This document shows positions 51,261 to 58,831 of a stretch of DNA of 64,000 nt, piece by piece; the stretch's first letter is position 1, and each line of letters begins with the position of its first letter. This DNA comes from JACQFZ01 sp041485885. GTDB taxonomy: Bacteria; Pseudomonadota; Gammaproteobacteria; Acidiferrobacterales; Sulfurifustaceae. The position numbers and the translations under genes were made by a program. The DNA is taken from contig JBGPKL010000004.1 of NCBI GenBank assembly GCA_041485885.1, positions 62,001-126,000 on the forward strand, in the 5' to 3' direction. The notes under the pieces were generated by a model. It was not told where the DNA came from. It did no database searches and worked only from the letters and a program-made list of their open reading frames with translations.

Positions 51261-52058
51261 TTACGCAACCTGGAGAAACGCTACGAGCGTATCGAGCACT
51301 TCGTCGGGCTTTTCCGCCATGAGGTTGTGTCCGCTGTCTTCGATCGTAACAACTTTCGCGCTCGGGATCGCCTTCGCAATATCCTGCGCGGCGCGCGCGG
51401 GAGTCATGGCGTCGCGCCTACCGAGTAGCAACAGAGTAGGGCACTTCACTTGCGCGGCGCGTTCCAAGCCGGCCGCGTAGTTATTGCAGGCGGCGAAGTC
51501 CGCGTGCAGCACGCCCGCCTTCTGCCGCTGCATGAGCCGCAAGTTCCCGCCCGGCACCCAGAAGCCGGGGCCTGGATTGCTCGGGTAGTGCGCGTACGCC
51601 GAGTGCGACCAGACGTTGATCATGTCGTGCGCCGCGGGTTCGTTCTTCCGCGTCGCTTCGAGCAATTCGGGCGCGACGCGCATGGGGAACGCCGTGCCGA
51701 GCAATGCCATGCGGCTCACGCGTTGCGGAAATCGCGCCGCCGTTTCGAGCGCGATGAGCGAGCCCATGCTATGCCCGATGAGCGCCGCGGATTTTGCGCC
51801 GGCGGCGTCGAGCACGGCGACGATCCAGTTCGCCATATCTTCGATGCGCTTGAGCGGCGCGCCGCCGCTTCGGCCATGACCCGGTAGATCGAGCGCCAGC
51901 ACGCCGAAGCCGTGATGCGCTAGATAACGGGATTGCAGCGCCCACACGCTATGGTCCTGTTCGCCGCCGTGAATGAACACGACCGTTGGCAGCGCCGGAT
52001 CGAAGCTCTTGCCGCCGGCATAGGCGTAGACTTTTTCGCCCGCGACATGCAATTCCAT
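51261..52058 (-). CDS. Alpha/beta hydrolase
   Basis: A 265-residue protein. TVVFIHGGEQDHSVWALQSRYL and ALIGHSMGSLIALETA mark the oxyanion hole and nucleophile Ser; GRRDAMTPARAAQ and DSGHNLMAEKPDEV complete the triad. Typical of esterase/lactonase enzymes of the MhpC-like group. ATG at 52058 abuts the MetY-like stop at 52061, so the two genes are translationally close; the long upstream frame on this strand overlaps metY and is not coding. Confidence 0.85.
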   Translation of the reverse strand: MELHVAGEKVYAYAGGKSFDPALPTVVFIHGGEQDHSVWALQSRYLAHHGFGVLALDLPGHGRSGGAPLKRIEDMANWIVAVLDAAGAKSAALIGHSMGSLIALETAARFPQRVSRMALLGTAFPMRVAPELLEATRKNEPAAHDMINVWSHSAYAHYPSNPGPGFWVPGGNLRLMQRQKAGVLHADFAACNNYAAGLERAAQVKCPTLLLLGRRDAMTPARAAQDIAKAIPSAKVVTIEDSGHNLMAEKPDEVLDTLVAFLQVA

Positions 52059-52060
52059 AG

Positions 52061-53356
52061 TCAACCTTTCTGCGCCGCGCGTAAGCCACGCGAAAGATCC
52101 TCGATCAAATCGTCCGCGTCTTCGAGGCCGATGGAGAGGCGAATCGTGCCTGGGCCGATGCCCGCTTGCACGAGCGCTTCGTCGCTCATGCGAAAGTGCG
52201 TGGTGCTTGCCGGATGAATGACGAGGGATCTGGCGTCGCCGACGTTGGCGAGGTGGGAGAAAATCTTGAGCGCTTCGATGAAGCGCCGGCCCGCGGCGCG
52301 ATCGCCTTTGAGATTGAAGCTGAACACCGCGCCGCAGCCACGCGGCAGCAGTCTCTTGGCGAGTTGATAGTCCGGATGCGACGGCAATTCGGGATACGCG
52401 ATCGACTCGACGCCGGTTTGTTTGCCAAGATAGTCGACGATCTTGCGCGTGTTCTCGACGTGCCGCTGCATGCGCAGCGGCAGCGTTTCGACGCCCTGGA
52501 GAATCTGAAACGCCGTCGCCGGGCTCATGCACGCGCCGAAATCGCGCAAGCCCTCGCGTCGCGCGCGCAGCAGGAACGCGGCGACGGTCGATTCCTCTTG
52601 GAAGTCCATGCCGTGGAAGCCGGCGTACGGCTCGGTCAGCTCCGGAAATTTACCGGACGCTTCCCAATCGAAGGTGCCGCCGTCGACCAGCACACCGCCG
52701 ATCGCGACGCCGTGGCCGCCGAGGAACTTCGTCGCTGAGTGATAGATCAAGTCGGCGCCGTGATCGAACGGCCGGAGCAAGTACGGCGTGGTAAACGTCG
52801 AGTCGACCAAGAGCGGCAAGCGCGCCTCATGCGCGATCGCGGCGACCGAAGAAATATCGAGCACGTCGAGCCCGGGATTACCGAGCGTTTCACCGAAGAG
52901 GAGCTTGGTGTTCGGGCGAATCGCCGTCTTCCAGGCGTTCAAGTCGCGCGGATTGATGAAGGTAGTTTCAATGCCGAAGCGAGGCAGCGTGTAGGAGAGA
53001 AGGTTATGCGATCCACCGTAGAGCGCGCGCGAGGCGACGATATGCGAACCGTGGCCCGCGATGGTCGCGATGGCGAGATGCAGCGCCGCTTGGCCGCTCG
53101 CGGTTGCAATGCCGCCGACACCGCCTTCGAGCGCGGCGACGCGCTCTTCGAGCACCGCGTTCGTCGGATTGGAGATGCGCGAGTAGACGTGCCCGCCGCG
53201 CTCCATATTAAAGAGTGCGGCGGCGTGATCGGCGTCGCGAAAGACAAACGAGGTGGTGAAATAAATCGGCGTCGCGCGCGCGCCGGTAACGGGATCGGGT
53301 CGCTGACCCGCGTGCAAGCTGAGCGTGTCGAACTGGAGAGTGCGGGGTGCGGCCAT
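52061..53356 (-). CDS. metY: O-acetylhomoserine sulfhydrylase / methionine gamma-lyase-like PLP enzyme
   Basis: A 431-residue Cys/Met metabolism PLP enzyme. IYFTTSFVFRDADHAAALF, GGVGGIATASGQAALHLAI, DSTFTTPYLLRPFDHGAD and the PLP lysine in HSATKFLGGHG are all present, and the length fits MetY (about 430). It would make homocysteine from O-acetylhomoserine and sulfide, or cleave sulfur amino acids. In a sulfur-oxidising organism it links sulfide to methionine synthesis. It is followed without gap by a hydrolase gene. Confidence 0.88.
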   Translation of the reverse strand: MAAPRTLQFDTLSLHAGQRPDPVTGARATPIYFTTSFVFRDADHAAALFNMERGGHVYSRISNPTNAVLEERVAALEGGVGGIATASGQAALHLAIATIAGHGSHIVASRALYGGSHNLLSYTLPRFGIETTFINPRDLNAWKTAIRPNTKLLFGETLGNPGLDVLDISSVAAIAHEARLPLLVDSTFTTPYLLRPFDHGADLIYHSATKFLGGHGVAIGGVLVDGGTFDWEASGKFPELTEPYAGFHGMDFQEESTVAAFLLRARREGLRDFGACMSPATAFQILQGVETLPLRMQRHVENTRKIVDYLGKQTGVESIAYPELPSHPDYQLAKRLLPRGCGAVFSFNLKGDRAAGRRFIEALKIFSHLANVGDARSLVIHPASTTHFRMSDEALVQAGIGPGTIRLSIGLEDADDLIEDLSRGLRAAQKG

Positions 53357-53408
53357 GGGATCCTCCTCGGAGTCCGCACGATTCTACCCTCTTTGCGCGT
53401 TAATCCGA

Positions 53409-53717
53409 TCAGCGCCGCGCTGTCTGGTGACGCGATCGCGGTGGCTTGGAGGGTTTAACTTTACTGACGAGCGGAAATCGTTCGGGATGGTCAATCGATT
53501 CCAACGCCAGATCGATGTCGAGATCAGGCCAGTAAAGATGATGCGGGCGCGGCTGCTCGACGTTGAGGAGCTTGCCGATGGGAGCGTGCGCGAACCACGG
53601 AAAATGCGCGAACGGCACGAAGCGCTCGCTGTCGTCGATCAGCAGCCAGAACCCATGCTTCGAAACGTTCGATACTTCAACGGCCGAAGTGCGCTTGCCA
53701 AGCTTTGCGGATTTCAT
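53409..53717 (-). CDS. DUF2442 domain protein
   Basis: A 102-residue protein. SAVEVSNVSKHGFWLLIDDSERFVPF is the DUF2442 signature, followed by FAHAPIGKLLNVEQPRPHHLYWPDLDIDLALESI. DUF2442 genes usually pair with DUF4160 genes and may form a toxin-antitoxin-like module. Here the DUF4160 partner upstream is broken. Its ATG lies inside the 3' end of the DUF4160 frame. Confidence 0.85.
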   Translation of the reverse strand: MKSAKLGKRTSAVEVSNVSKHGFWLLIDDSERFVPFAHFPWFAHAPIGKLLNVEQPRPHHLYWPDLDIDLALESIDHPERFPLVSKVKPSKPPRSRHQTARR

Positions 53718-54113
53718 GCTCGTGTTCCTGAATCAGCTTAAGGAAGGTCTGATTAATTCACTAAGAATTTTGGAACCGCAGATGCACGCAGATAAACGCG
53801 GATCAAAGAAAACTGACCGTTTGTTTTTCATCTGCGTTTATCCGCGTGCATCTGCGGTTCCGACAATCTTATCTATCGTTCCTGGATTCCCGCTTTCGCG
53901 GAAATGACAACTTTGCAATTAATCAGAGCTTCCTTAAGTATCGAATGCACCGACGGCGCGCTCAAGCCATAATTCTTGCGCCAGTTTGATTTCCGGCTCC
54001 ATCCAAAATTTAACCTCTCCGTTCGGTGCATGCACGTGGATATGCATGCGTGTCTCTTCGCGGGAAAAGAAATAAAAGCGATACTGGCCTTGACGGAATA
54101 CCGTGGGACTCAT
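53677..54113 (-). pseudogene. DUF4160 gene disrupted by a MITE and a frameshift
   Basis: The start MSPTVFRQGQYRFYFFS and RMHIHVHAPNGEVKFWMEPE (54113 down to about 53980) are a DUF4160 N-terminus. A one-base insertion near 53975 (in CAAGAATT) shifts the frame; after correcting it the text continues NYGLSAPSVHSILK up to the element. The C-terminus (LIQEHEHEIRKAWQAHFGR, stop at 53679-53677) resumes directly behind the element. Removing the 192-bp element and one TTAA restores ATA CTT AAG CTG ATT without loss. Both lesions make it a pseudogene. Confidence 0.85.
53742..53933. mobile_element. IS5-like MITE with TTAA target duplication inside the DUF4160 gene
   Basis: Terminal inverted repeats GGAAGGTCTGATTAATT and GGAAGCTCTGATTAATT (17 bp, one mismatch). 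TTAA lies on both sides (53738-53741 and 53934-53937). The interior is a larger palindrome around CGCAGATGCACGCAGATAAA and its inverse, plus a TTCCCGCTTTCGCGGAAATGAC hairpin (quoted only in part here). It has no ORF and has the same termini as the element at 45239. Confidence 0.85.
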
Positions 54114-54236
54114 CCTGGCATATTACATCGGGCTCCAACAAAACCCGAACTTAAATCGGAGGCCCGCGCGCGGGAGGCTCGGTTTACTCGACAAGTGCCG
54201 AGACGTCGGAAGCAGGTCGCCGCGAGTGTGCCCGGT

Positions 54237-54560
54237 TTACTTGGTTGCGACAAAAAACAAGATCGCGCCCGAGTCATCCCGCGTGACGCTCAGACGGTCG
54301 CGCGGAACCCCAGCGCTCGCGAAGATCTGCCGGATGTCTTCCGCCGATCATTGAAGAAAGAAGTCCCACTTGACCAGCCAGTGATAATCGAAGGTCTCGT
54401 AGCGAGTTGCGTCCTTGAATGGCGCGATGAGGATGCCGCCCCGCGCGAGCGAACCGTACAGACCGGCGATCAGGCGCGCCGCCTTTGGCCGGTCTATTGC
54501 CGTTCGATTTCATGCGGTCGCCTCGGCGCGTGCGCGCGAGCTGTCCGTCCTTAACGTCGA
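54237..54560 (-). pseudogene. Decayed methyltransferase-like gene downstream of the acyl-AMP ligase
   Basis: Reading with one frameshift near 54480, the text ARLIAGLYGSLARGGILIAPF, TFDYHWLVKWDFFLQ, TGA at 54350-54348, then SAEDIRQIFASAGVPRDRL and ILFFVATK to the TAA at 54239 is the C-terminal half of a class I SAM methyltransferase-like protein (the LxxGGxL loop after motif III). The internal stop and frameshift show decay. A second shorter copy lies at 58087-58242, on the other side of the operon. Confidence 0.65.
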
Positions 54561-56482
54561 CGCCGAGCACCTGCCGCAAGCGTCTCGACGCCCGCGACCA
54601 AGCTGTGTTCGTCCGCCAACGCGCCCCTACCGCCTTCTTCCCGTCGCGCCTCATCGGTCGATCTGCGGAGCGCTGTAGCGTCTTCTCCGGACACGGCGCC
54701 ATCTGCTCGCAGGATGTTCAGCCTGCCCGACAAGAAAAGTTCCTTTACTTTGTGTCTGCGAACTTTTCCGCTCGTCGTCCTCGGAAGGGTGAAGTGCGGC
54801 ACTAAGACTATGGTGTGCACGGCGAGGTCGTGCGCCCGGTGAACCGCGGCGCGCAGTTCTCGACATATTTCCGCGAGGCTCGACGGCTGCCGTGACAACC
54901 GCGCGCCGACTTCCGCGACCACGACCAAGCGCTCGCGGCCATCGATCGACACGCCGATAGCGGCGGCTGTTCCGAGGCGCTGCGCCGCACCGGCAATTAC
55001 GACCGTGCCCTCGATCGGCTCTGGCTGATGGTTGACGCCGTTGAGAATAATGGCGTCCTTGAAACGTCCGAGGACGAACAGCTCGCCGTTCGCCAAAACG
55101 CCGGCGTCGCCGGTGCGCAGGTACGTGGCGTCGAGTGATTCGCCGGCGATGCGGGCCTCGAACAATTCGCGGCTCGCGGCGGGTTTCCCCCAATATCCGC
55201 GGCCGACCTGCGGCGCGCGCACCCACACTTCGCCGACTGTGCCCTCACGCGCGGGGGTCAGCGAATCCGGGTCGACGATGCGGACTTCCGTGCCATCGAC
55301 CGGACCCCCGCAAGACACGCTCACGCGCTCGAGCGGCGTGCCCGCGGTCGCTTCGTCGGAGACGCGGCACACCCGCGCCGCACGTCCGATCGGTCCGCCG
55401 CTCACTTGCAGCGTTGCCTCGGCCAAGCCATAGCAAGGGCGGAAGCTTTCGAATTTGAACCCGGATGCCTCGAACGCGGCAGCGAACTCGTTCAACGTGT
55501 CGAGACGCACCGGCTCCGAGCCGTTGTACGCGCATCGCCACGTACTCAAGCGGAATTCGTGGGCTCGCTGCGCCGCGGCTCGGGTGCACAGCTCGTAAGC
55601 GAAATTCGGACCGCCCGAAATGGTGGCGCCGAATTTAGTAACGGCGGCCAACCAGCGATCCGGTTTTGCGATGAACGATTGCGGGGACATGAACCAGCAT
55701 TCCGCGCCGCAATATATGGTCTGGAAGAACGAGCCGACCAAACCCATGTCGTGATAGTGAGGCAGCCAGCTCACGAAGCGGCTCAGCTCGTCGATGGCGA
55801 ACGCCGTTGCGGAACTGCGCACCGCGGCGAGGACATTGGCGTGGCTCACCATGACGCCGCGCGGGTCACCCGTCGATCCGGAGGTGTACTGCAAGTACGC
55901 AAGCGCGTGAGGATCCGGCAGACGCACGATGGCGCCGCTCGGGGCGCCGACGCTGTCGCCCGCGAGTTCCTCGGGAAGGATATGGCGCATCGCGGCGGCG
56001 CGCAGCTGCGAAGCATCGTCGGCGTCGCGCAATGTCTGCGACCACTCGACGGTCGTGATCAGGGCGATCGCGTCGGTGTCGCGCGCGATCTTCTCGACCA
56101 ACGGAGTATCGTCCGACCCCCGCCGAAGTGGTGAATCGAAGTTCCGCTTTCGCGGAAGCGCCACCGGCACGGGCAGGCAGCCTGCATAGAAGCAGCCGAA
56201 CAAGGCCTCGATGAAGGTGTAGCTTGCGGGCAGCATCAAAATGACGCGACTGCCCGGGCTCACCGTATTCCGAAGCAACGCGGCGAATCTCTCGGCCTGC
56301 GCGTCCAGGCGGCCGAACGTCAACGGGTCGAGCGCCACTTCGCCGTTGTGCAGGAACGTGAATACGGGTTTGGTCGGGTTTGCCGCAGCCCGGAGCTTCA
56401 GCACCTCAACGATCGACGCGCAGCGGTCGACCGAACCTGCGTCCGATTCGCTCGGGGCGTGCCGCTTTCCCTCAGACCACAT
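54551..56482 (-). CDS. Fatty-acyl-AMP ligase (FAAL)-type adenylating enzyme
   Basis: A 643-residue acyl-activating enzyme. The ATP motif AYLQYTSGSTGDPRGVMVSH is intact, followed by FVSWLPHYHDMGLVGSFF, CYGLAEATLQVSGG and LRTGDAGVLANGELFVLGRFKD. HDMGLVG and the overall layout match FAALs, which load fatty acids on acyl carrier proteins rather than CoA. ATG at 56482 overlaps the end of the oxoamine synthase gene by 11 bp. With the ACP and oxoamine synthase upstream it should supply acyl-ACP for C-C bond formation with an amino acid. Confidence 0.85.
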   Translation of the reverse strand: MWSEGKRHAPSESDAGSVDRCASIVEVLKLRAAANPTKPVFTFLHNGEVALDPLTFGRLDAQAERFAALLRNTVSPGSRVILMLPASYTFIEALFGCFYAGCLPVPVALPRKRNFDSPLRRGSDDTPLVEKIARDTDAIALITTVEWSQTLRDADDASQLRAAAMRHILPEELAGDSVGAPSGAIVRLPDPHALAYLQYTSGSTGDPRGVMVSHANVLAAVRSSATAFAIDELSRFVSWLPHYHDMGLVGSFFQTIYCGAECWFMSPQSFIAKPDRWLAAVTKFGATISGGPNFAYELCTRAAAQRAHEFRLSTWRCAYNGSEPVRLDTLNEFAAAFEASGFKFESFRPCYGLAEATLQVSGGPIGRAARVCRVSDEATAGTPLERVSVSCGGPVDGTEVRIVDPDSLTPAREGTVGEVWVRAPQVGRGYWGKPAASRELFEARIAGESLDATYLRTGDAGVLANGELFVLGRFKDAIILNGVNHQPEPIEGTVVIAGAAQRLGTAAAIGVSIDGRERLVVVAEVGARLSRQPSSLAEICRELRAAVHRAHDLAVHTIVLVPHFTLPRTTSGKVRRHKVKELFLSGRLNILRADGAVSGEDATALRRSTDEARREEGGRGALADEHSLVAGVETLAAGARRRR

Positions 56483-57767
56483 GCCGCGCCCCGGGGAGCA
56501 GACCGAGCGCGCGCGCGTGCCGCACGAGCGCTTCAACGGTGATCTCGATCTGAGCACGGGTGTGGCGCGACGTAACGATGAACCGCAGACGGGACTCGCC
56601 TCGGCTCACCATGGGTTCGGTGATGGGCTGCGCGAAGACCGAATCGTTCGCCAAGCGCGCCGCGAGCTCGTACAGCGTTGCGACATCGGCGACGCGAATG
56701 GGAATGATCGGGCTCTTGCCTGTGCCCAAGTCGAATCCGGCCTCCGTCAGGCGCCGGCGCATGTAGCGATTATTCGCGTGCAACGCGGCGGCGAGCGTCG
56801 CGTCCGTCTCGATTTCATCGAGCGCCGCCAGGACGGTCGCGGCTAGCGCCGGCGGAAAACAGGCCTGCGCCAGGTAGCTCTTGGCCGATAGCTCGAGCAG
56901 GGTGCAGTGCGATGTCTTTCCGGCGACGAATCCGCCGAGCGCTGCCGTTGCTTTGGAGAATGTCGACATGACGAAATCCACGTCATCGAGGACGCCTTGT
57001 TCGTCGCAGTAACCGCGTCCCTTCGTTCCGTAGAAGCCGAAGGTGTGCGCTTCATCGACGTAAAGGCGAAAGCCGTACCGGCGCTTGAGCGATATCAGCT
57101 CCGTCAGCGGACACAGATCGCCGCTCATGGAGTAGGCGCTTTCCACCGCCACGAATACGTTCGGACGATTGCGCGCCTCGCGCTCGAGCATTTGTTCGAG
57201 ATCCTCCAGATCGTTGTGGCGGAACGCCATCCACTTGGCGCCGGAGAGCGCGGTTCCCTGGAACATGCTGGCGTGGCATTCGCGGTCGAGCAGCACGAGG
57301 TCGCCTCGCGCCGGCAGGCCGGAAAGCGCGCTCACGTTGGCCGCATAGCCGGTAGAGAACAAGAGCGCGGTTTCTTTGCCGAGCATGCGCGCAAGCCGGC
57401 GGGCGAGAACATCATGGATCGCGCTAAAACCGCCGACCGGCGGAGACGTGCCCGCGCCGGTGCCATACGTCTCGAGTGCCTGGATCGTTTTCTCGATGAC
57501 TCTCGGCTCGCGATTGAGACCGAGGTACACGTTTTGCGTCCAGAGAATGCAATCGCGTTCTTCGCCCGACGCTGCGACGATCCGTGCGGTCGCGTCCACG
57601 CCGCGTTGGACGTGAAGGTGGAACGCCCACGGATGGATTTCGGACAGACGATGCAGCGCCGCCTCTACCGCGGCGGCCACCTGATCCAGTTCTCGCGTGC
57701 CGCGCTTGCTCAGCGCCTCACGCACACTTCCCAGCGCGAGCGGCAGCTCCGGTTCTTCCTGACTCAT
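56472..57767 (-). CDS. Alpha-oxoamine synthase, serine palmitoyltransferase / KAPA synthase-like
   Basis: A 431-residue fold-type I PLP enzyme. TYGTGAGTSPPVGGFSAIHD (100-119), stacking His165 (DRECHASMFQG), DEAHTFGFYG (238-247) and PLP lysine Lys272 (STFSKATAALGG) are all in place. Such enzymes condense an acyl thioester with an amino acid and lose CO2; relatives make KAPA (BioF), sphinganine (SPT) or antibiotic amines. The N-terminal extension of about 60 residues before the core favours SPT-like over BioF. It overlaps the ACP gene by 4 bp and the FAAL gene by 11 bp, so the three form one translational unit. Confidence 0.83.
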   Translation of the reverse strand: MSQEEPELPLALGSVREALSKRGTRELDQVAAAVEAALHRLSEIHPWAFHLHVQRGVDATARIVAASGEERDCILWTQNVYLGLNREPRVIEKTIQALETYGTGAGTSPPVGGFSAIHDVLARRLARMLGKETALLFSTGYAANVSALSGLPARGDLVLLDRECHASMFQGTALSGAKWMAFRHNDLEDLEQMLEREARNRPNVFVAVESAYSMSGDLCPLTELISLKRRYGFRLYVDEAHTFGFYGTKGRGYCDEQGVLDDVDFVMSTFSKATAALGGFVAGKTSHCTLLELSAKSYLAQACFPPALAATVLAALDEIETDATLAAALHANNRYMRRRLTEAGFDLGTGKSPIIPIRVADVATLYELAARLANDSVFAQPITEPMVSRGESRLRFIVTSRHTRAQIEITVEALVRHARALGLLPGARHVV

Positions 57768-58036
57768 CGCTTGCCCGCAGATTCGATTCTTGCCAAATGC
57801 GCCGCGACTTCATCGATGGTTTCAAGCTGCGCCAGGGTCGATTCGTCCACTTCAAAACCGATCCAGCGCTCCAGCTGATAGGCGATGTTGACCCGTTCCA
57901 GGGAGTCGATGCCGTACCGGTACATCGGTTCGCCGATCTGGATGTCGGCGCGGTGGAGGCGCGTGCGCTCGGCGACGGCGGCGATCAGCCAGTCGCGAAT
58001 TTCGGTCAAACGGCGGTCTGACGCGGAAGTCGTCAT
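57764..58036 (-). CDS. Acyl carrier protein
   Basis: A 90-residue carrier protein. The phosphopantetheine site is Ser45 in MYRYGIDSLERVNIAYQLE, and the flanking helices fit the ACP fold. The ATG at 58036 is preceded by a weak purine run; upstream starts up to 58075 add only unrelated residues. It overlaps the oxoamine synthase start by 4 bp (ATGA). Dedicated ACPs of this sort feed serine palmitoyltransferase in bacterial sphingolipid clusters. Confidence 0.83.
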   Translation of the reverse strand: MTTSASDRRLTEIRDWLIAAVAERTRLHRADIQIGEPMYRYGIDSLERVNIAYQLERWIGFEVDESTLAQLETIDEVAAHLARIESAGKR

Positions 58037-58086
58037 GTCGGGAAGCGTCTGGGATGAGTGCCGGCCGATTCGCATCGTCTGTCACC

Positions 58087-58242
58087 TCACGGGCTGGCGA
58101 CGAAGAACAGGATCACGCTCGACACGTCGCGCGTTACGCTCGGGCGGTCGCGCGGAATGCCGGCTTAGGCGAACACCTCGCGAATATCGCGTTCCGACCG
58201 GTGCAGGAGGCAATCCCACTTGACCAGCCAGTGATAGTGGTT
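58087..58242 (-). pseudogene. Second decayed methyltransferase-like copy, upstream of the ACP gene
   Basis: HYHWLVKWDCLLHRSERDIREVF, TAA at 58167-58165, then AGIPRDRPSVTRD and SVILFFVASP to the TGA at 58089 match the C-terminal end of the pseudogene at 54237-54560 codon by codon (for example HWLVKWD, DIR, PRDR, SVTRD, ILFFVA). Only this end of the gene is recognisable. Confidence 0.65.
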
Positions 58243-58831
58243 GACTCGAACCCATCGTATTTCGCTGACCCCCTGTTCCCGTGCAGTTGACGTCCGTATG
58301 GGCGTCGTGCCGCGACGCGAAGGCCCCCGCGAGCGGCTTTGTCACAGCGGTACCGATGAATGCTCCTAGCCAGAACGGACGTGGTTCTTGCGCCCATCGC
58401 TATCCGTGCTACGACGGTGTGCAAGAACAAGACCAAACTGCGTGCTCTCCCCGGGACGGCCGACGATGCCGGGCGCCCTAACGAGCCATAGTAGCAGCGG
58501 TTTTTGAACTTGCCGGGCGACATCGGCGGCGGACGCGGTGAAGAACGCGCCGACCGCCGGTTAGTGCCGTTTTTTGGGCCCGCGCCTGACGCGGCGCGTC
58601 TGCACGACGCGTCCGCGGGTACGCGGCCCGCGGAAGGGGTCGATAAATTAGCCGTTTACGCAGGCGCGCCAGTAGTCTTCCGTGGCACGCATGTTGCTCT
58701 TTTCCACCTCATAACAAGCCGCCTTGCACCTCGGGCGGACGGAGACAACAACGGGCGGGAGACCCTCAGGGCGGCCAGGCTAGACAACGCTCCATGCACA
58801 CATACGTGTTTGCGTCCGCGCCTAGAGCGAG
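58243..58831. other. Intergenic region without a recognised gene
   Basis: Nearly 590 bp. Some short frames occur on both strands, but none shows a domain or ribosome site. It contains the promoters for the ACP operon and the GGDEF-EAL gene and perhaps more decayed methyltransferase sequence that is no longer recognisable. Confidence 0.4.

Noticed and set aside
54274..54702. 142-codon minus-strand frame overlapping the end of the FAAL gene
   Set aside because: It is a mixture of the out-of-frame FAAL end and the decayed methyltransferase; the methyltransferase similarity lies in another frame.
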